Part shown: positions 16,814-24,702 of the stretch, piece after piece
Layout: the number at the start of each line of letters is the position of its first letter
How positions within the stretch are numbered: the first letter of the stretch is position 1
From: Cupriavidus sp. U2
GTDB taxonomy: Bacteria > Pseudomonadota > Gammaproteobacteria > Burkholderiales > Burkholderiaceae
Assembly (NCBI RefSeq): GCF_009663685.2
Contig: NZ_RCOG02000034.1
Span: 1-47,490, forward strand
DNA length: 47,490 bases
Direction: 5' to 3'
The notes under the pieces: generated by a model
Databases searched by the model: none
Seen by the model: only the letters and a program-made list of their open reading frames with translations
What the model was told of the DNA's origin: nothing
Made by a program: the position numbers and the translations under genes

Positions 16814-17563
16814 ATGGCCACCATGCTTCAGACCGAGTCTCTGGTCAAGCGCTACGGCGGCCTGCTGGTGACAGACGCCGTCTCTCTGGACGTCGAGGAG
16901 GGCGAGATCCACGCGGTGATCGGCCCCAACGGCGCGGGCAAGACCACCCTGATCAACCAACTCTCTGGCGAACTGGCCTCGAACAGCGGACGCATCGTGT
17001 TTGGAGGCTTCGACATCACCAACCTGCCCTGCCACGAGCGAGCCCGCGCGGGACTGGTGCGCTCCTATCAGATCACTTCGGTCTTCGAGGAGTTCACCGT
17101 GCTCGAGAACACGGTGCTTTCCGCCCTCGGCGCGCGCGAGCACGCGTTCCGGTTGTGGCGACCCATGCTGTCGCGCACCGAGGCGTGCGGCGCTGCGGAA
17201 GAAGCGCTCGAATCCGCTGGTCTCGGTGACCGCGCCAATGTCTGTGCAGGCGACCTGGGCTACGGCGAGCGCCGTCAGCTCGAGCTGGCGATGAGCCTCG
17301 CAGCCCGTCCAAAGCTGTTGTTGCTCGACGAACCGATGGCGGGCATGAGCCCGCAGGAATCGTCTTCAGTGATTGCGTTGCTGAAGCGGTTCAAGCGACG
17401 CTACTCGATTCTTCTCATCGAGCACGACATGGACGCGGTCTTCGTACTCGCGGATCGCATCACCGTGCTCGTCTACGGCAAGGTCATGTTCACTGGGAGC
17501 CCTGCCGAGATTCGCTGCCATCCCGAGGTGCGCGCGGTGTATCTCGGCGAGGAAGCGGTTTGA
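16814..17563 (+). CDS. livG: ABC ATP-binding protein, LivG type
   Basis: The 249-residue ATPase starts at ATG 16814, directly after livM. Walker A GPNGAGKTTL (about residues 37-46) is canonical, Walker B is LLLLDEPMAGMSP, and the H-loop is LLIEHDMDAVF. The ABC signature region reads LGYGERRQLELAMSLA, as is common in LivG. It energises import with LivF. Confidence 0.93.
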   Translation: MATMLQTESLVKRYGGLLVTDAVSLDVEEGEIHAVIGPNGAGKTTLINQLSGELASNSGRIVFGGFDITNLPCHERARAGLVRSYQITSVFEEFTVLENTVLSALGAREHAFRLWRPMLSRTEACGAAEEALESAGLGDRANVCAGDLGYGERRQLELAMSLAARPKLLLLDEPMAGMSPQESSSVIALLKRFKRRYSILLIEHDMDAVFVLADRITVLVYGKVMFTGSPAEIRCHPEVRAVYLGEEAV

Positions 17564-17580
17564 CGGCGCGGGACAACGAT

Positions 17581-18297
17581 ATGAGCACTTTCTTCTCCGT
17601 CCTTGGGCTGCAGGCCTCCTACGGCCACGCCCAAGCCCTCTTTGACATCTCTTTTGACGTACGAAAGGGGCAGGTAGTCACGCTGCTCGGCCGCAACGGC
17701 ATGGGTCGGTCGACGACAGTCAAGTGCATCTTCGGGCTGTTGCCCGTCTCGGCCGGCACGGTGTCGATTGACGGCATTCGACTCGACCGACTGCCCATCC
17801 ACCGCGTGGCGCGCAAAGGTCTCGCATTGGTGCCCGAAGGCCGGCAGGTCTTCCCGAACCTCACTGTAGAGGAGAACCTCGTCGCGACAGCCCGAGTCGG
17901 TGAGTCGGCGCCCTTGCCACATTGGACGCTCAGCCGCGTCTACGACCTCTTTCCCCGGCTCCGGGAGCGCCGGCGGAACCTTGCCTCGCAGCTATCGGGC
18001 GGCGAACAGCAGATGCTCGCGATTGGCCGCGCGCTGATGACCAACCCACGCCTGCTCGTGCTTGACGAGGCCACCGAGGGCCTGGCACCTCTCATCCGCC
18101 AAGAGATCTGGCGTGCGCTCGGCGAATTGAAGGCCAATGGACTCTCGCAGATCGTTATCGATAAGAACGTCGGTGCACTGCTTGATCTGGCAGATCACCA
18201 CTACGTGATTCAAAAAGGTTGCGTTGTTTGGCAGGGCGGGTCCGAGGCACTTCGCCGCACGCCTGATGTCATCCATCAATACCTGGGAGTGAGCTGA
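17581..18297 (+). CDS. livF: ABC ATP-binding protein, LivF type, with Arg in Walker A
   Basis: The 238-residue LivF-type ATPase starts at ATG 17581. Signature LSGGEQQMLAIGRALM and Walker B LLVLDEATEGLAP are present, but Walker A reads GRNGMGRSTT (residues 37-46), with Arg43 where the nucleotide-binding Lys normally sits. In most ABC ATPases loss of this lysine abolishes hydrolysis; asymmetric importers can tolerate a degenerate site, and Arg variants may occur naturally in LivF. The partner LivG is canonical. The H-loop also reads VIDKNVGALLD without His, which is common in LivF. The stop overlaps a short frame at 18297. Confidence 0.92.
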   Translation: MSTFFSVLGLQASYGHAQALFDISFDVRKGQVVTLLGRNGMGRSTTVKCIFGLLPVSAGTVSIDGIRLDRLPIHRVARKGLALVPEGRQVFPNLTVEENLVATARVGESAPLPHWTLSRVYDLFPRLRERRRNLASQLSGGEQQMLAIGRALMTNPRLLVLDEATEGLAPLIRQEIWRALGELKANGLSQIVIDKNVGALLDLADHHYVIQKGCVVWQGGSEALRRTPDVIHQYLGVS

Positions 18298-18380
18298 TGA
18301 GTGCGACCATGAAGACTGCGCTCCCCGCTTGCACATCCACGGAGTTTCGACTCGGGATGGGTTCTAAGGAGCAATCATGA
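18297..18380 (+). CDS. possible 27-residue coupling peptide between livF and CoA-transferase
   Basis: An ATG overlaps the livF stop (TGATG) and opens a 27-codon frame whose own stop overlaps the ATG of the next gene (ATGA at 18377). The frame begins MSATMKTALPACTSTEFRLG. It contains the TAAGGAG site for the CoA-transferase. No homology is recognised. It could be chance, or a short frame that keeps ribosomes moving between livF and the CoA-transferase. Low confidence that the peptide itself has a function. Confidence 0.3.
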   Translation: MSATMKTALPACTSTEFRLGMGSKEQS

Positions 18381-19699
18381 ATACACACCGTAAAGACAGC
18401 GCACGGTCAAACCTTTCGAAGGATGCTGAGCGAACTGACGGTTCGGATGACACAACCATGAAGAAAAAATCGACCTCTCAGGAGAACGATGAGAGCAAAC
18501 CTACGTCGGATGTAATGCCGCTTGCGGGCGTCAAGGTACTTGAACTCGGCTCGCTGGTAGCGGGGCCTTACGCCAGCGCGCTGCTGGCTCAGTTCGGCGC
18601 GGAAGTGATCAAGATCGAGCCGCCGAAGGACGGGGATCCGTTGCGCAAATGGCGCAAGCTCCACGAGGGTACCTCGCTGTGGTGGTACACGCAAAGTCGC
18701 AACAAGAAGTCGGTCACGCTCGACCTCAAGCGCGACGAGGCGCGCGAGATCGTACGTCGCCTGGCCGGCGAAGTCGACATCGTGATCGAGAATTTCCGTC
18801 CCGGGACGCTGGAGAAGTGGGGGCTGGGCTGGGAGCAATTGTCGGCCCTCAATCCGCAACTTGTCATGGTCCGCATCTCCGGCTACGGGCAATCGGGCCC
18901 GTACAGCCAGCGACCGGGCTTTGCGGCCATCGCCGAGTGCATGGGCGGGCTGCGTCACGTGACCGGATTTGCCGATCGTCCGCCCGTACGGGTGGGTGTA
19001 AGCTTGGGCGACACGCTGGCCTCGCTGTACGGCACGATTGGTGCCCTGGTGGCGATGCACCATCTCAAGGCCAACGCGGGCAAGGGTCAGTTCATCGATG
19101 TCGCGTTGTACGAGTCGGTATTCGCGGTGATGGAAAGCCTGATTCCAGAGTACGCGGAGTTCGGCTTCGTGCGGGAGCGGTCCGGCGCCAGTCTCCCGGG
19201 CATTTCACCATCGAATACCTACCGTTGCGGCGATGGCCACTACGTGGTTATCGCAGGCAACGGCGACGCCATCTTTAAGCGGTTGATGCACGCGATCGGG
19301 CGCGACGATCTCGGCGCTGACCCCGCGTTGGTGCGTAATGACGGCCGTGTCAGACACAATGATCGGCTGGATGCCGCTATATCCGATTGGACCGGACTGC
19401 ACCCGCTTGACGAGGTCTTGAAGGTCCTGGAGGCGGCCGAAGTGCCCAGCGGGCGCATCTACACCGCAGCCGACATCGCGGAAGACCCGCACTTCCACGC
19501 GCGCGACATGATCGAGCGCCACGCGCTACCCGACAGCACACCAATCGACTTTCCGGGCATCGTGCCCAAGTTGAGCGCGACTCCCGGGCGCACGAAATGG
19601 GTCGGCCCCGAGCTCGGCGCGCACACGCAGGAAGTGCTGGCCTCCCTGGGCATTGATGCCGACGAGCTCGCCCGACTGCGCGCCGATGGCGTGGTTTGA
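18377..19699 (+). CDS. family III CoA-transferase, candidate citramalate CoA-transferase
   Basis: This is a 440-residue CaiB/BaiF enzyme. A strong TAAGGAG supports ATG 18377, giving an unusual, hydrophilic N-terminal extension of about 46 residues; the family normally starts at PLAGVKVLELGSLVAGPYA (ATG 18515). Catalytic Asp is near residue 212 in GVSLGDTLASLYG. Other motifs: FGAEVIKIEPPKDGD, DIVIENFRPGTLEKWGL, ISGYGQSGPYSQRPGF. In context (HMG-CoA-lyase-like and LeuCD-like genes downstream) I infer succinyl-CoA:(R)-citramalate, or a similar hydroxy-diacid, CoA transfer; succinyl-CoA:citramalate transferases are known from this family. Use as another acyl-CoA transferase cannot be excluded. 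Confidence 0.9.
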   Translation: MNTHRKDSARSNLSKDAERTDGSDDTTMKKKSTSQENDESKPTSDVMPLAGVKVLELGSLVAGPYASALLAQFGAEVIKIEPPKDGDPLRKWRKLHEGTSLWWYTQSRNKKSVTLDLKRDEAREIVRRLAGEVDIVIENFRPGTLEKWGLGWEQLSALNPQLVMVRISGYGQSGPYSQRPGFAAIAECMGGLRHVTGFADRPPVRVGVSLGDTLASLYGTIGALVAMHHLKANAGKGQFIDVALYESVFAVMESLIPEYAEFGFVRERSGASLPGISPSNTYRCGDGHYVVIAGNGDAIFKRLMHAIGRDDLGADPALVRNDGRVRHNDRLDAAISDWTGLHPLDEVLKVLEAAEVPSGRIYTAADIAEDPHFHARDMIERHALPDSTPIDFPGIVPKLSATPGRTKWVGPELGAHTQEVLASLGIDADELARLRADGVV

Positions 19700-19709
19700 G
19701 GGGCAACTC

Positions 19710-20720
19710 ATGCAAAAGGCTAACGGCCAGCGGCTGTACATCCAGGAAGTTTCTGTGCGCGACGGATTCCAGATCGAGTCTCGCTTCGTGCCCACCGAAC
19801 AGAAAATTGACCTGATCAATGGCTTGAGCCGCACAGGACTGGCCAAGATAGAGGTCACATCGTTCACCTCGCCCAAGGCCATCCCGGCGCTGGCGGATGC
19901 CGAAGCCGTGATGCGAGGGATCGAACGGATTCCCGGCGTTGAATACGCCGCACTGGTGCCCAACATTCGCGGCGCTGAGCGCGCGCTCGACTGCGGCGTC
20001 GACGAACTGAATCTCGTAATGTCTGCGAGTGAGACACACGACGCCGCCAACCTGCGGATGACCCCTGCGCAGTCGTTGGCGCAGTTTGCCGAAATCGTGA
20101 GGCTGGTGGACGGCCGTAAGCAGGTCAACGCCTCGTTGTCCACGGCCTTCGGCTGTCCGTTCGAAGGTGACGTGCCGGACGCGGTCCTGCTGGCGCTCGT
20201 AGAGCGCATCGCAGGGCTGGGCATCGCGCGCGTGACGCTGTGCGATACGACCGGCATGGCCCATCCGGGGCAGGTGGAGCGCCTCTGCCGGGCGGTGAAG
20301 ACTGGTTGGCCGCAACTGACCTTGACGGCGCATTTTCATGACACCCGTGCCATGGGACTGGCGAATGCGTTGGCGGCGCTCGAGGCCGGCATCGACCGCT
20401 TCGATGCCTCCCTCGGCGGGCTGGGGGGCTGTCCCTTCGCGCCGGGCGCCAGCGGGAACGTCTGCACCGAAGACTTGGTTCACATGTTCGAGGCCATGGG
20501 CTATCGCACCGGCGTCAATCTGGAAGCGCTGCTGGCGCAGGCGCGCCGCATGCCTGAGATCGTCGGCCACGATGTGCCCGGGCAGGTCATGAAGGCGGGT
20601 CCATCGAGTCGGCGGTATCCCGTACCGGATGGCGTGCACTCACGCGAACCGCAGCAGCGCCTGGCCGGCGTGGGTTGCCTTGCCGGAAGCCCGGCCAGTC
20701 CGGTCCTGAGGGGAACGTAA
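19710..20720 (+). CDS. HMG-CoA lyase-family enzyme, candidate (R)-citramalyl-CoA lyase
   Basis: The 336-residue protein starts at ATG 19710 behind GAGGGG. HMGL catalytic features are complete: R17, D18 and Q21 in VRDGFQ, metal ligands H208 and H210 in HFHDT, and the catalytic cysteine near C241 in GGCPFAPGASGN. The C-terminus is about 30 residues longer than in typical members. The family cleaves 3-hydroxy-3-methyl acyl-CoAs; citramalyl-CoA is the shorter homologue of HMG-CoA, and an HMGL-type (R)-citramalyl-CoA lyase is known from the 3-hydroxypropionate cycle. No leucine catabolic genes (MCC, IVD) are nearby, which argues against a role as ordinary HMG-CoA lyase. It overlaps the next gene by one base. 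Confidence 0.88.
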   Translation: MQKANGQRLYIQEVSVRDGFQIESRFVPTEQKIDLINGLSRTGLAKIEVTSFTSPKAIPALADAEAVMRGIERIPGVEYAALVPNIRGAERALDCGVDELNLVMSASETHDAANLRMTPAQSLAQFAEIVRLVDGRKQVNASLSTAFGCPFEGDVPDAVLLALVERIAGLGIARVTLCDTTGMAHPGQVERLCRAVKTGWPQLTLTAHFHDTRAMGLANALAALEAGIDRFDASLGGLGGCPFAPGASGNVCTEDLVHMFEAMGYRTGVNLEALLAQARRMPEIVGHDVPGQVMKAGPSSRRYPVPDGVHSREPQQRLAGVGCLAGSPASPVLRGT

Positions 20721-22129
20721 TGGCCGCCGCGACACTTTTCGAAAAGCTGTGGCAACGGCATGTGGTGCACGAGCCCGAGGCCGGCCCTCCGCTGCTGTAC
20801 ATGGACCGCCATCTGGTCTACGAGGTCACCAGCCCGCAGGCGTTTGAGGGGTTGCGCATGGGCAAGCGCAGGCTGTGGCGTCCGCAAACGGTACTGGCGA
20901 CCGCGGACCACAACGTGCCGACGACATCGCGCTCCGTGGGCATCATAGATCCCTTGTCGCGTATCCAGGTCGAACAGCTCAGCCGCAACTGCAAGGAGTT
21001 CGGTGTCACCGAGTTCGGACTCTCGGACCCCCGTCAGGGCATCATCCATGTCGTCGGTCCGGAACAGGGCGCAACCTTGCCGGGAATGACCGTTGTCGCC
21101 GGCGACTCGCATACCAGCACGCATGGCGCCTTCGCCGCCCTGGCCTTTGGTGTCGGTACTTCCGAGGTCGAGCATGTGCTCGCGACGCAGTGCCTGTCCG
21201 TCAACCCGATGAAGCCCATGCTCGTGCGCATTGAGGGAGCACTGGCGCCTGGCGTAACGGCCAAGGACTTGATCTTGGACGTGATCGGCCGCATCGGCAC
21301 GGCAGGCGGAACCGGCTACGCCATCGAGTTTGGCGGTGGCGCGGTTCGCGCCTTGTCCATGGAAGGCCGAATGACTTTGTGCAACATGGCGATCGAAGCA
21401 GGCGCTCGCGTTGGATTGGTCGCGGTCGATCAAAAAACGATCGACTACCTGAAAGGGCGTCCGTACGCGCCGCGCGGCGAGCGATGGGAGCAGGCGGTGG
21501 CGTACTGGCGCACACTGGTCAGCGACGAGGGTGCGCACTTCGACAGAACGCTTGAGATCGATGCGGCTCTTGTGCAACCCATGGTGACTTGGGGCACATC
21601 GCCCGAAATGGTGCAGCCGATCGGCGGCCAGGTGCCCGATCCTGCGCGTGAACCGGACCCTGTCAAGCGCTCCGGAATGGCCAATGCGCTGGCGTACATG
21701 GCAATCGAGCCGGGCATGCCAATCAAGGCCATTCAGCCGGACAAGGTGTTCATCGGATCGTGCACCAATGCCCGCATCGAGGATCTGCGCGCTGCGGCCG
21801 CCGTGCTGAAGGGCGGACATATTGCTCCCACGATCAAGCTAGCCCTCGCGGTCCCGGGCTCGGGGTTGGTCAAGGCGCAGGCCGAAGCCGAAGGCCTTGA
21901 CCGCGTGTTCACCGACGCGGGTTTCGAATGGCGTGAACCGGGCTGTTCGATGTGCTTGGGTATGAACGAAGACCGGCTGGCGCCCGGAGAGCGCTGTGCC
22001 TCCACCTCGAACCGCAATTTCGAGGGCCGTCAGGGGGCGGGAGGGCGTAGCCATCTCGTGAGTCCGGCAATGGCGGCGGCGGCCGCAGTTGCGGGCCACT
22101 TCGTTGATGTCCGTAAGGAGTTCAGCTGA
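20720..22129 (+). CDS. leuC: LeuC-like aconitase-family large subunit (candidate citraconate hydratase)
   Basis: The 469-residue protein has full LeuC length. The [4Fe-4S] ligands are visible: C348 in GSCTNARIED, and C409 and C412 in GCSMCLGMN. GDSHTSTHGAFAALAFGVGT and the C-terminal GRSHLVSPAMAAAAA are typical. With LeuD it forms isopropylmalate dehydratase; homologues hydrate citraconate to (R)-citramalate, maleate, or dimethylmaleate. Position after CoA-transferase and HMGL-type lyase, and absence of leuA or leuB, points to catabolic citraconate or maleate hydration rather than leucine synthesis. The symbol denotes family only. Confidence 0.9.
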   Translation: MAAATLFEKLWQRHVVHEPEAGPPLLYMDRHLVYEVTSPQAFEGLRMGKRRLWRPQTVLATADHNVPTTSRSVGIIDPLSRIQVEQLSRNCKEFGVTEFGLSDPRQGIIHVVGPEQGATLPGMTVVAGDSHTSTHGAFAALAFGVGTSEVEHVLATQCLSVNPMKPMLVRIEGALAPGVTAKDLILDVIGRIGTAGGTGYAIEFGGGAVRALSMEGRMTLCNMAIEAGARVGLVAVDQKTIDYLKGRPYAPRGERWEQAVAYWRTLVSDEGAHFDRTLEIDAALVQPMVTWGTSPEMVQPIGGQVPDPAREPDPVKRSGMANALAYMAIEPGMPIKAIQPDKVFIGSCTNARIEDLRAAAAVLKGGHIAPTIKLALAVPGSGLVKAQAEAEGLDRVFTDAGFEWREPGCSMCLGMNEDRLAPGERCASTSNRNFEGRQGAGGRSHLVSPAMAAAAAVAGHFVDVRKEFS

Positions 22130-22773
22130 TGGAACCTTTTACGTTTCTCGACGGCATCGTGGTGCCGCTGAATCGCGCCAACGTCGACACGGACGCCATC
22201 ATCCCGAAGCAGTTCATGAAGTCGATACGACGCACAGGCTTCGGGGGCAATCTGTTCGACGAATGGCGCTATTTGGACAAGGGCGAGCCCGGGCAGGATT
22301 GCGCCGCGCGGCCGACGAACCCGGCTTTCGTGCTGAACCAGCCCCGCTACCAAGGTTCCTCCATCCTGTTGGCGCGAGCGAACTTCGGCTGCGGCTCCAG
22401 CCGCGAACACGCGCCGTGGGCGCTGCACGACTATGGCATTCGTGCGCTCATCGCCCCCAGCTTTGCCGACATCTTCTACGGCAACTGCTTGAAGAACGGC
22501 ATGTTGCCCATCGTGCTGCCCGAGGTTGAGGTGCAGTATCTGTTCGAACAGGTAAAGAGCCAGCCTGGTTACCGCCTGCGCATCAACCTCGAGAGACAGT
22601 CTATCGAAGCACCGATCGGCCCTGCTCTCGGCTTCGAGTTCGATCCGTTTCGCAAACGCTGTCTGCTCAACGGCATCGACGACATCAGCCTGACGCTGGA
22701 GCATGACGCGGAGATTCGCCGCTACGAGGCTAGGCGGCAATTGGCGGAGCCATGGGTATTTGGAGGGGCTTGA
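22129..22773 (+). CDS. leuD: LeuD-like aconitase-family small subunit
   Basis: The 214-residue swivel-domain subunit overlaps the LeuC stop (TGATG). Typical motifs are PLNRANVDTDAIIPKQFMKS, the substrate-binding loop NFGCGSSREHAPWAL, and IAPSFADIFYGNCLKNGMLP. It completes the dehydratase with the LeuC-like partner. It is the last intact gene of the P450 operon; the following 280 bp hold a disrupted binding-protein gene. Confidence 0.9.
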   Translation: MEPFTFLDGIVVPLNRANVDTDAIIPKQFMKSIRRTGFGGNLFDEWRYLDKGEPGQDCAARPTNPAFVLNQPRYQGSSILLARANFGCGSSREHAPWALHDYGIRALIAPSFADIFYGNCLKNGMLPIVLPEVEVQYLFEQVKSQPGYRLRINLERQSIEAPIGPALGFEFDPFRKRCLLNGIDDISLTLEHDAEIRRYEARRQLAEPWVFGGA

Positions 22774-22835
22774 AAAAGCTGGCAATTTCATTCATCAAGC
22801 CCAAGAGGATCAACCGTGACCATCGTTCTTCAAAT

Positions 22836-22857
22836 TCAGAGCTCGTTCAGAGCTCGT
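22836..22857. repeat. 11-bp tandem duplication
   Basis: TCAGAGCTCGT occurs twice back-to-back at the 5' edge of the Bug-protein remnant. It disturbs the region where that gene's start should be and looks like a slippage or junction scar; removing one unit does not by itself restore an ATG-initiated frame. Confidence 0.6.
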
Positions 22858-23026
22858 GCGCAATGTGCTGCGGCACCTTACCAGCATAACCGTCTTACTG
22901 GCGACAGTCGTCATCACGGTGCCTGCGGACTCGGCAGAACAGTTTCCCACCAAACCGATCAAGATCCTGGTCGGCAGCCCGGCAGGCAACCTTTCTGACG
23001 TGCCTGCTCGTTTCATCGTGCAGAAG
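22856..23026 (+). pseudogene. Bug/TctC-type binding protein, N-terminal remnant
   Basis: The frame from a GTG at 22856 reads a signal-peptide-like stretch (LTSITVLLATVVITVPADSA) followed by EQFPTKPIKILVGSPAGNLS and DVPARFIVQK. This is the characteristic N-terminus of Bug-family tripartite-tricarboxylate receptors (about 320 residues). Homology stops near 23026 and the chemoreceptor leader begins. There is no ATG or good RBS. It marks a deletion junction between the P450 operon and the nag region. The binding protein probably once belonged to the leuD operon. Confidence 0.75.
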
Positions 23027-23055
23027 GTACCCTTTCCACTGAAGGAACACAACCC

Positions 23056-24702
23056 ATGCCCCAATTCACCCTGCGCCAGAAATTCTTGTTCGGCATAGTC
23101 GCCGTGCTCACGGTGTCGCTGCTGGTGATGCTGGGGGGGCGATTCCTCGGCAAGGCCGCGCGCTTCCACCACCTGGAGCGAGACCATCTCAACGTGGTCA
23201 TGCAGATAGAGCTCGCCATGCAGCGGGCGAGTTCGGGTGACACGGCCCCGGCGGTTGGCAAGGACCTGCTGCTCAAGCCGATCGAGCACGGGCAGTGGCT
23301 TGCCGCGCAGGTCGATGTGGAGTTGTTCAAGGTCGAACAGGGGCTGTTCCGCCTGCTCGGCTTCAATGACGTCATTGACTTGCCGCGCAAGGGCATTGAC
23401 GATCTGGAGCGCATGAAGAAAATCATCGAGCTCGAGCCTGGCAGCACCGTGAGCCCGGCGCTGGTCGAGCGGCTGCGGCCCGACATGGCGGTGGTACAGG
23501 AAAACGCCGACCGTTTCGCCCCGCTGGTGGCCGAGGCGGTCGGCTTCATCAAGGCGCTTGTCTTCAGCATCAACCTGCTGGGCGGTCTGGTGCTGCTGGC
23601 CTCCTTTTGGGCTATCCGCAAAGCGGTGCTCGGGCCGCTGGAGGAGGCGCTGCGGCTGGCGGGCCAGATTGCCCAGGGCGACCTCACGGGGCAGATCGTG
23701 ACGCGTTCGAACGACGAAGTCGGCCAATTGATAACCGCCCTGGCGGACATGCAGGGCAGCCTGTCCAGCATGGTGGCCCATGTGCGCCAGAACGCCGAGA
23801 GCCTGGAGGCGGCCAGTTCCGAGATTGCCCAGGGCAACCACGACCTGTCGGCGCGCACCGAAAGCCAGGCCAGCTCCCTGGAAGAAACCGCCGCCAGCAT
23901 GGAGGAGTTGGGCTCCACTGTGCGCCAGAACGCCGACAACGCGCGCCATGCGAACCAGCTCGCGCAAAGCGCCAGCACCGTGGCCGTCCAAGGCGGTGAA
24001 GCCGTGGCCCAGGTGGTCAACACCATGACAGGCATCAACGAAAGCTCCCGCAAGATCGCCGACATCATCAGCGTCATTGACGGCATCGCCTTCCAGACCA
24101 ACATTCTGGCCCTGAATGCCGCCGTCGAGGCCGCCCGAGCGGGCGAACACGGTCGCGGCTTTGCCGTGGTGGCCACCGAAGTGCGCAGCCTGGCCCAGCG
24201 CAGCGCCGAGGCCGCCAAGGAAATCAAGACCCTGATCAACGACAGCGTGGGCCGGGTCGAGCAAGGCAGCGCCTTGGTGGACCAGGCCGGCACCACTATG
24301 AGAGAGGTCGTGGACAGCATTCGGCGCGTGACCGACATCATGGGCGAGATCAGCGCGGCCAGCACCGAGCAGAGCCAGGGAGTAGCGCAGGTGGGCGAGG
24401 CCGTCACCAATATGGACCAGGCAACGCAACAGAACGCGGCGCTGGTCGAGCAGATGGCCGCCGCGGCCTCCAGACTGAAGGGTCAGTCCGAAGAGCTGGT
24501 GCAGACGGTGGCGGTGTTCAAACTGGCGGACGATGGCAGTTCCGACCCGGCTGCCTACGCACAAGACCAGTCGCATGGGAGAACTGCGCCGCACCGGTTG
24601 GCAGACCACCGACATCCTGATCCTCAGCCATGGCCGACCGCGGCAGTCAATATGGGTTTGCTGGAAGCTTATGCTTCAGAGAAAAGCTCGACGAACAACT
24701 GA
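23056..24702 (+). CDS. methyl-accepting chemotaxis protein beside nagR
   Basis: The 548-residue chemoreceptor starts at ATG 23056 (GAAGGAA upstream). Topology: transmembrane segment about residues 10-30, periplasmic four-helix-like region about 35-160, second transmembrane segment about 166-187, HAMP linker, then the cytoplasmic hairpin with the conserved tip IDGIAFQTNILALNAAVEAA near residues 340-360. It may mediate chemotaxis to naphthalene or a metabolite, as NahY does for naphthalene in Pseudomonas plasmid NAH7 (analogy). The last residues read into nagR, which lies on the opposite strand and overlaps by 34 bp. No NWETF-type CheR/CheB tether is seen, so the natural C-terminus may have been replaced. 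Confidence 0.9.
   Translation: MPQFTLRQKFLFGIVAVLTVSLLVMLGGRFLGKAARFHHLERDHLNVVMQIELAMQRASSGDTAPAVGKDLLLKPIEHGQWLAAQVDVELFKVEQGLFRLLGFNDVIDLPRKGIDDLERMKKIIELEPGSTVSPALVERLRPDMAVVQENADRFAPLVAEAVGFIKALVFSINLLGGLVLLASFWAIRKAVLGPLEEALRLAGQIAQGDLTGQIVTRSNDEVGQLITALADMQGSLSSMVAHVRQNAESLEAASSEIAQGNHDLSARTESQASSLEETAASMEELGSTVRQNADNARHANQLAQSASTVAVQGGEAVAQVVNTMTGINESSRKIADIISVIDGIAFQTNILALNAAVEAARAGEHGRGFAVVATEVRSLAQRSAEAAKEIKTLINDSVGRVEQGSALVDQAGTTMREVVDSIRRVTDIMGEISAASTEQSQGVAQVGEAVTNMDQATQQNAALVEQMAAAASRLKGQSEELVQTVAVFKLADDGSSDPAAYAQDQSHGRTAPHRLADHRHPDPQPWPTAAVNMGLLEAYASEKSSTNN

Noticed and set aside
20720..22773. LeuC/LeuD as ordinary leucine biosynthesis genes
   Set aside because: No leuA or leuB nearby, and tight coupling to CoA-transferase and HMGL-type genes in a catabolic operon; still not excluded.
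22810..24615. Long minus-strand open frames (up to 601 codons) opposite the chemoreceptor
   Set aside because: They are low-complexity shadows of the high-GC chemoreceptor coding strand, with no recognisable domain.
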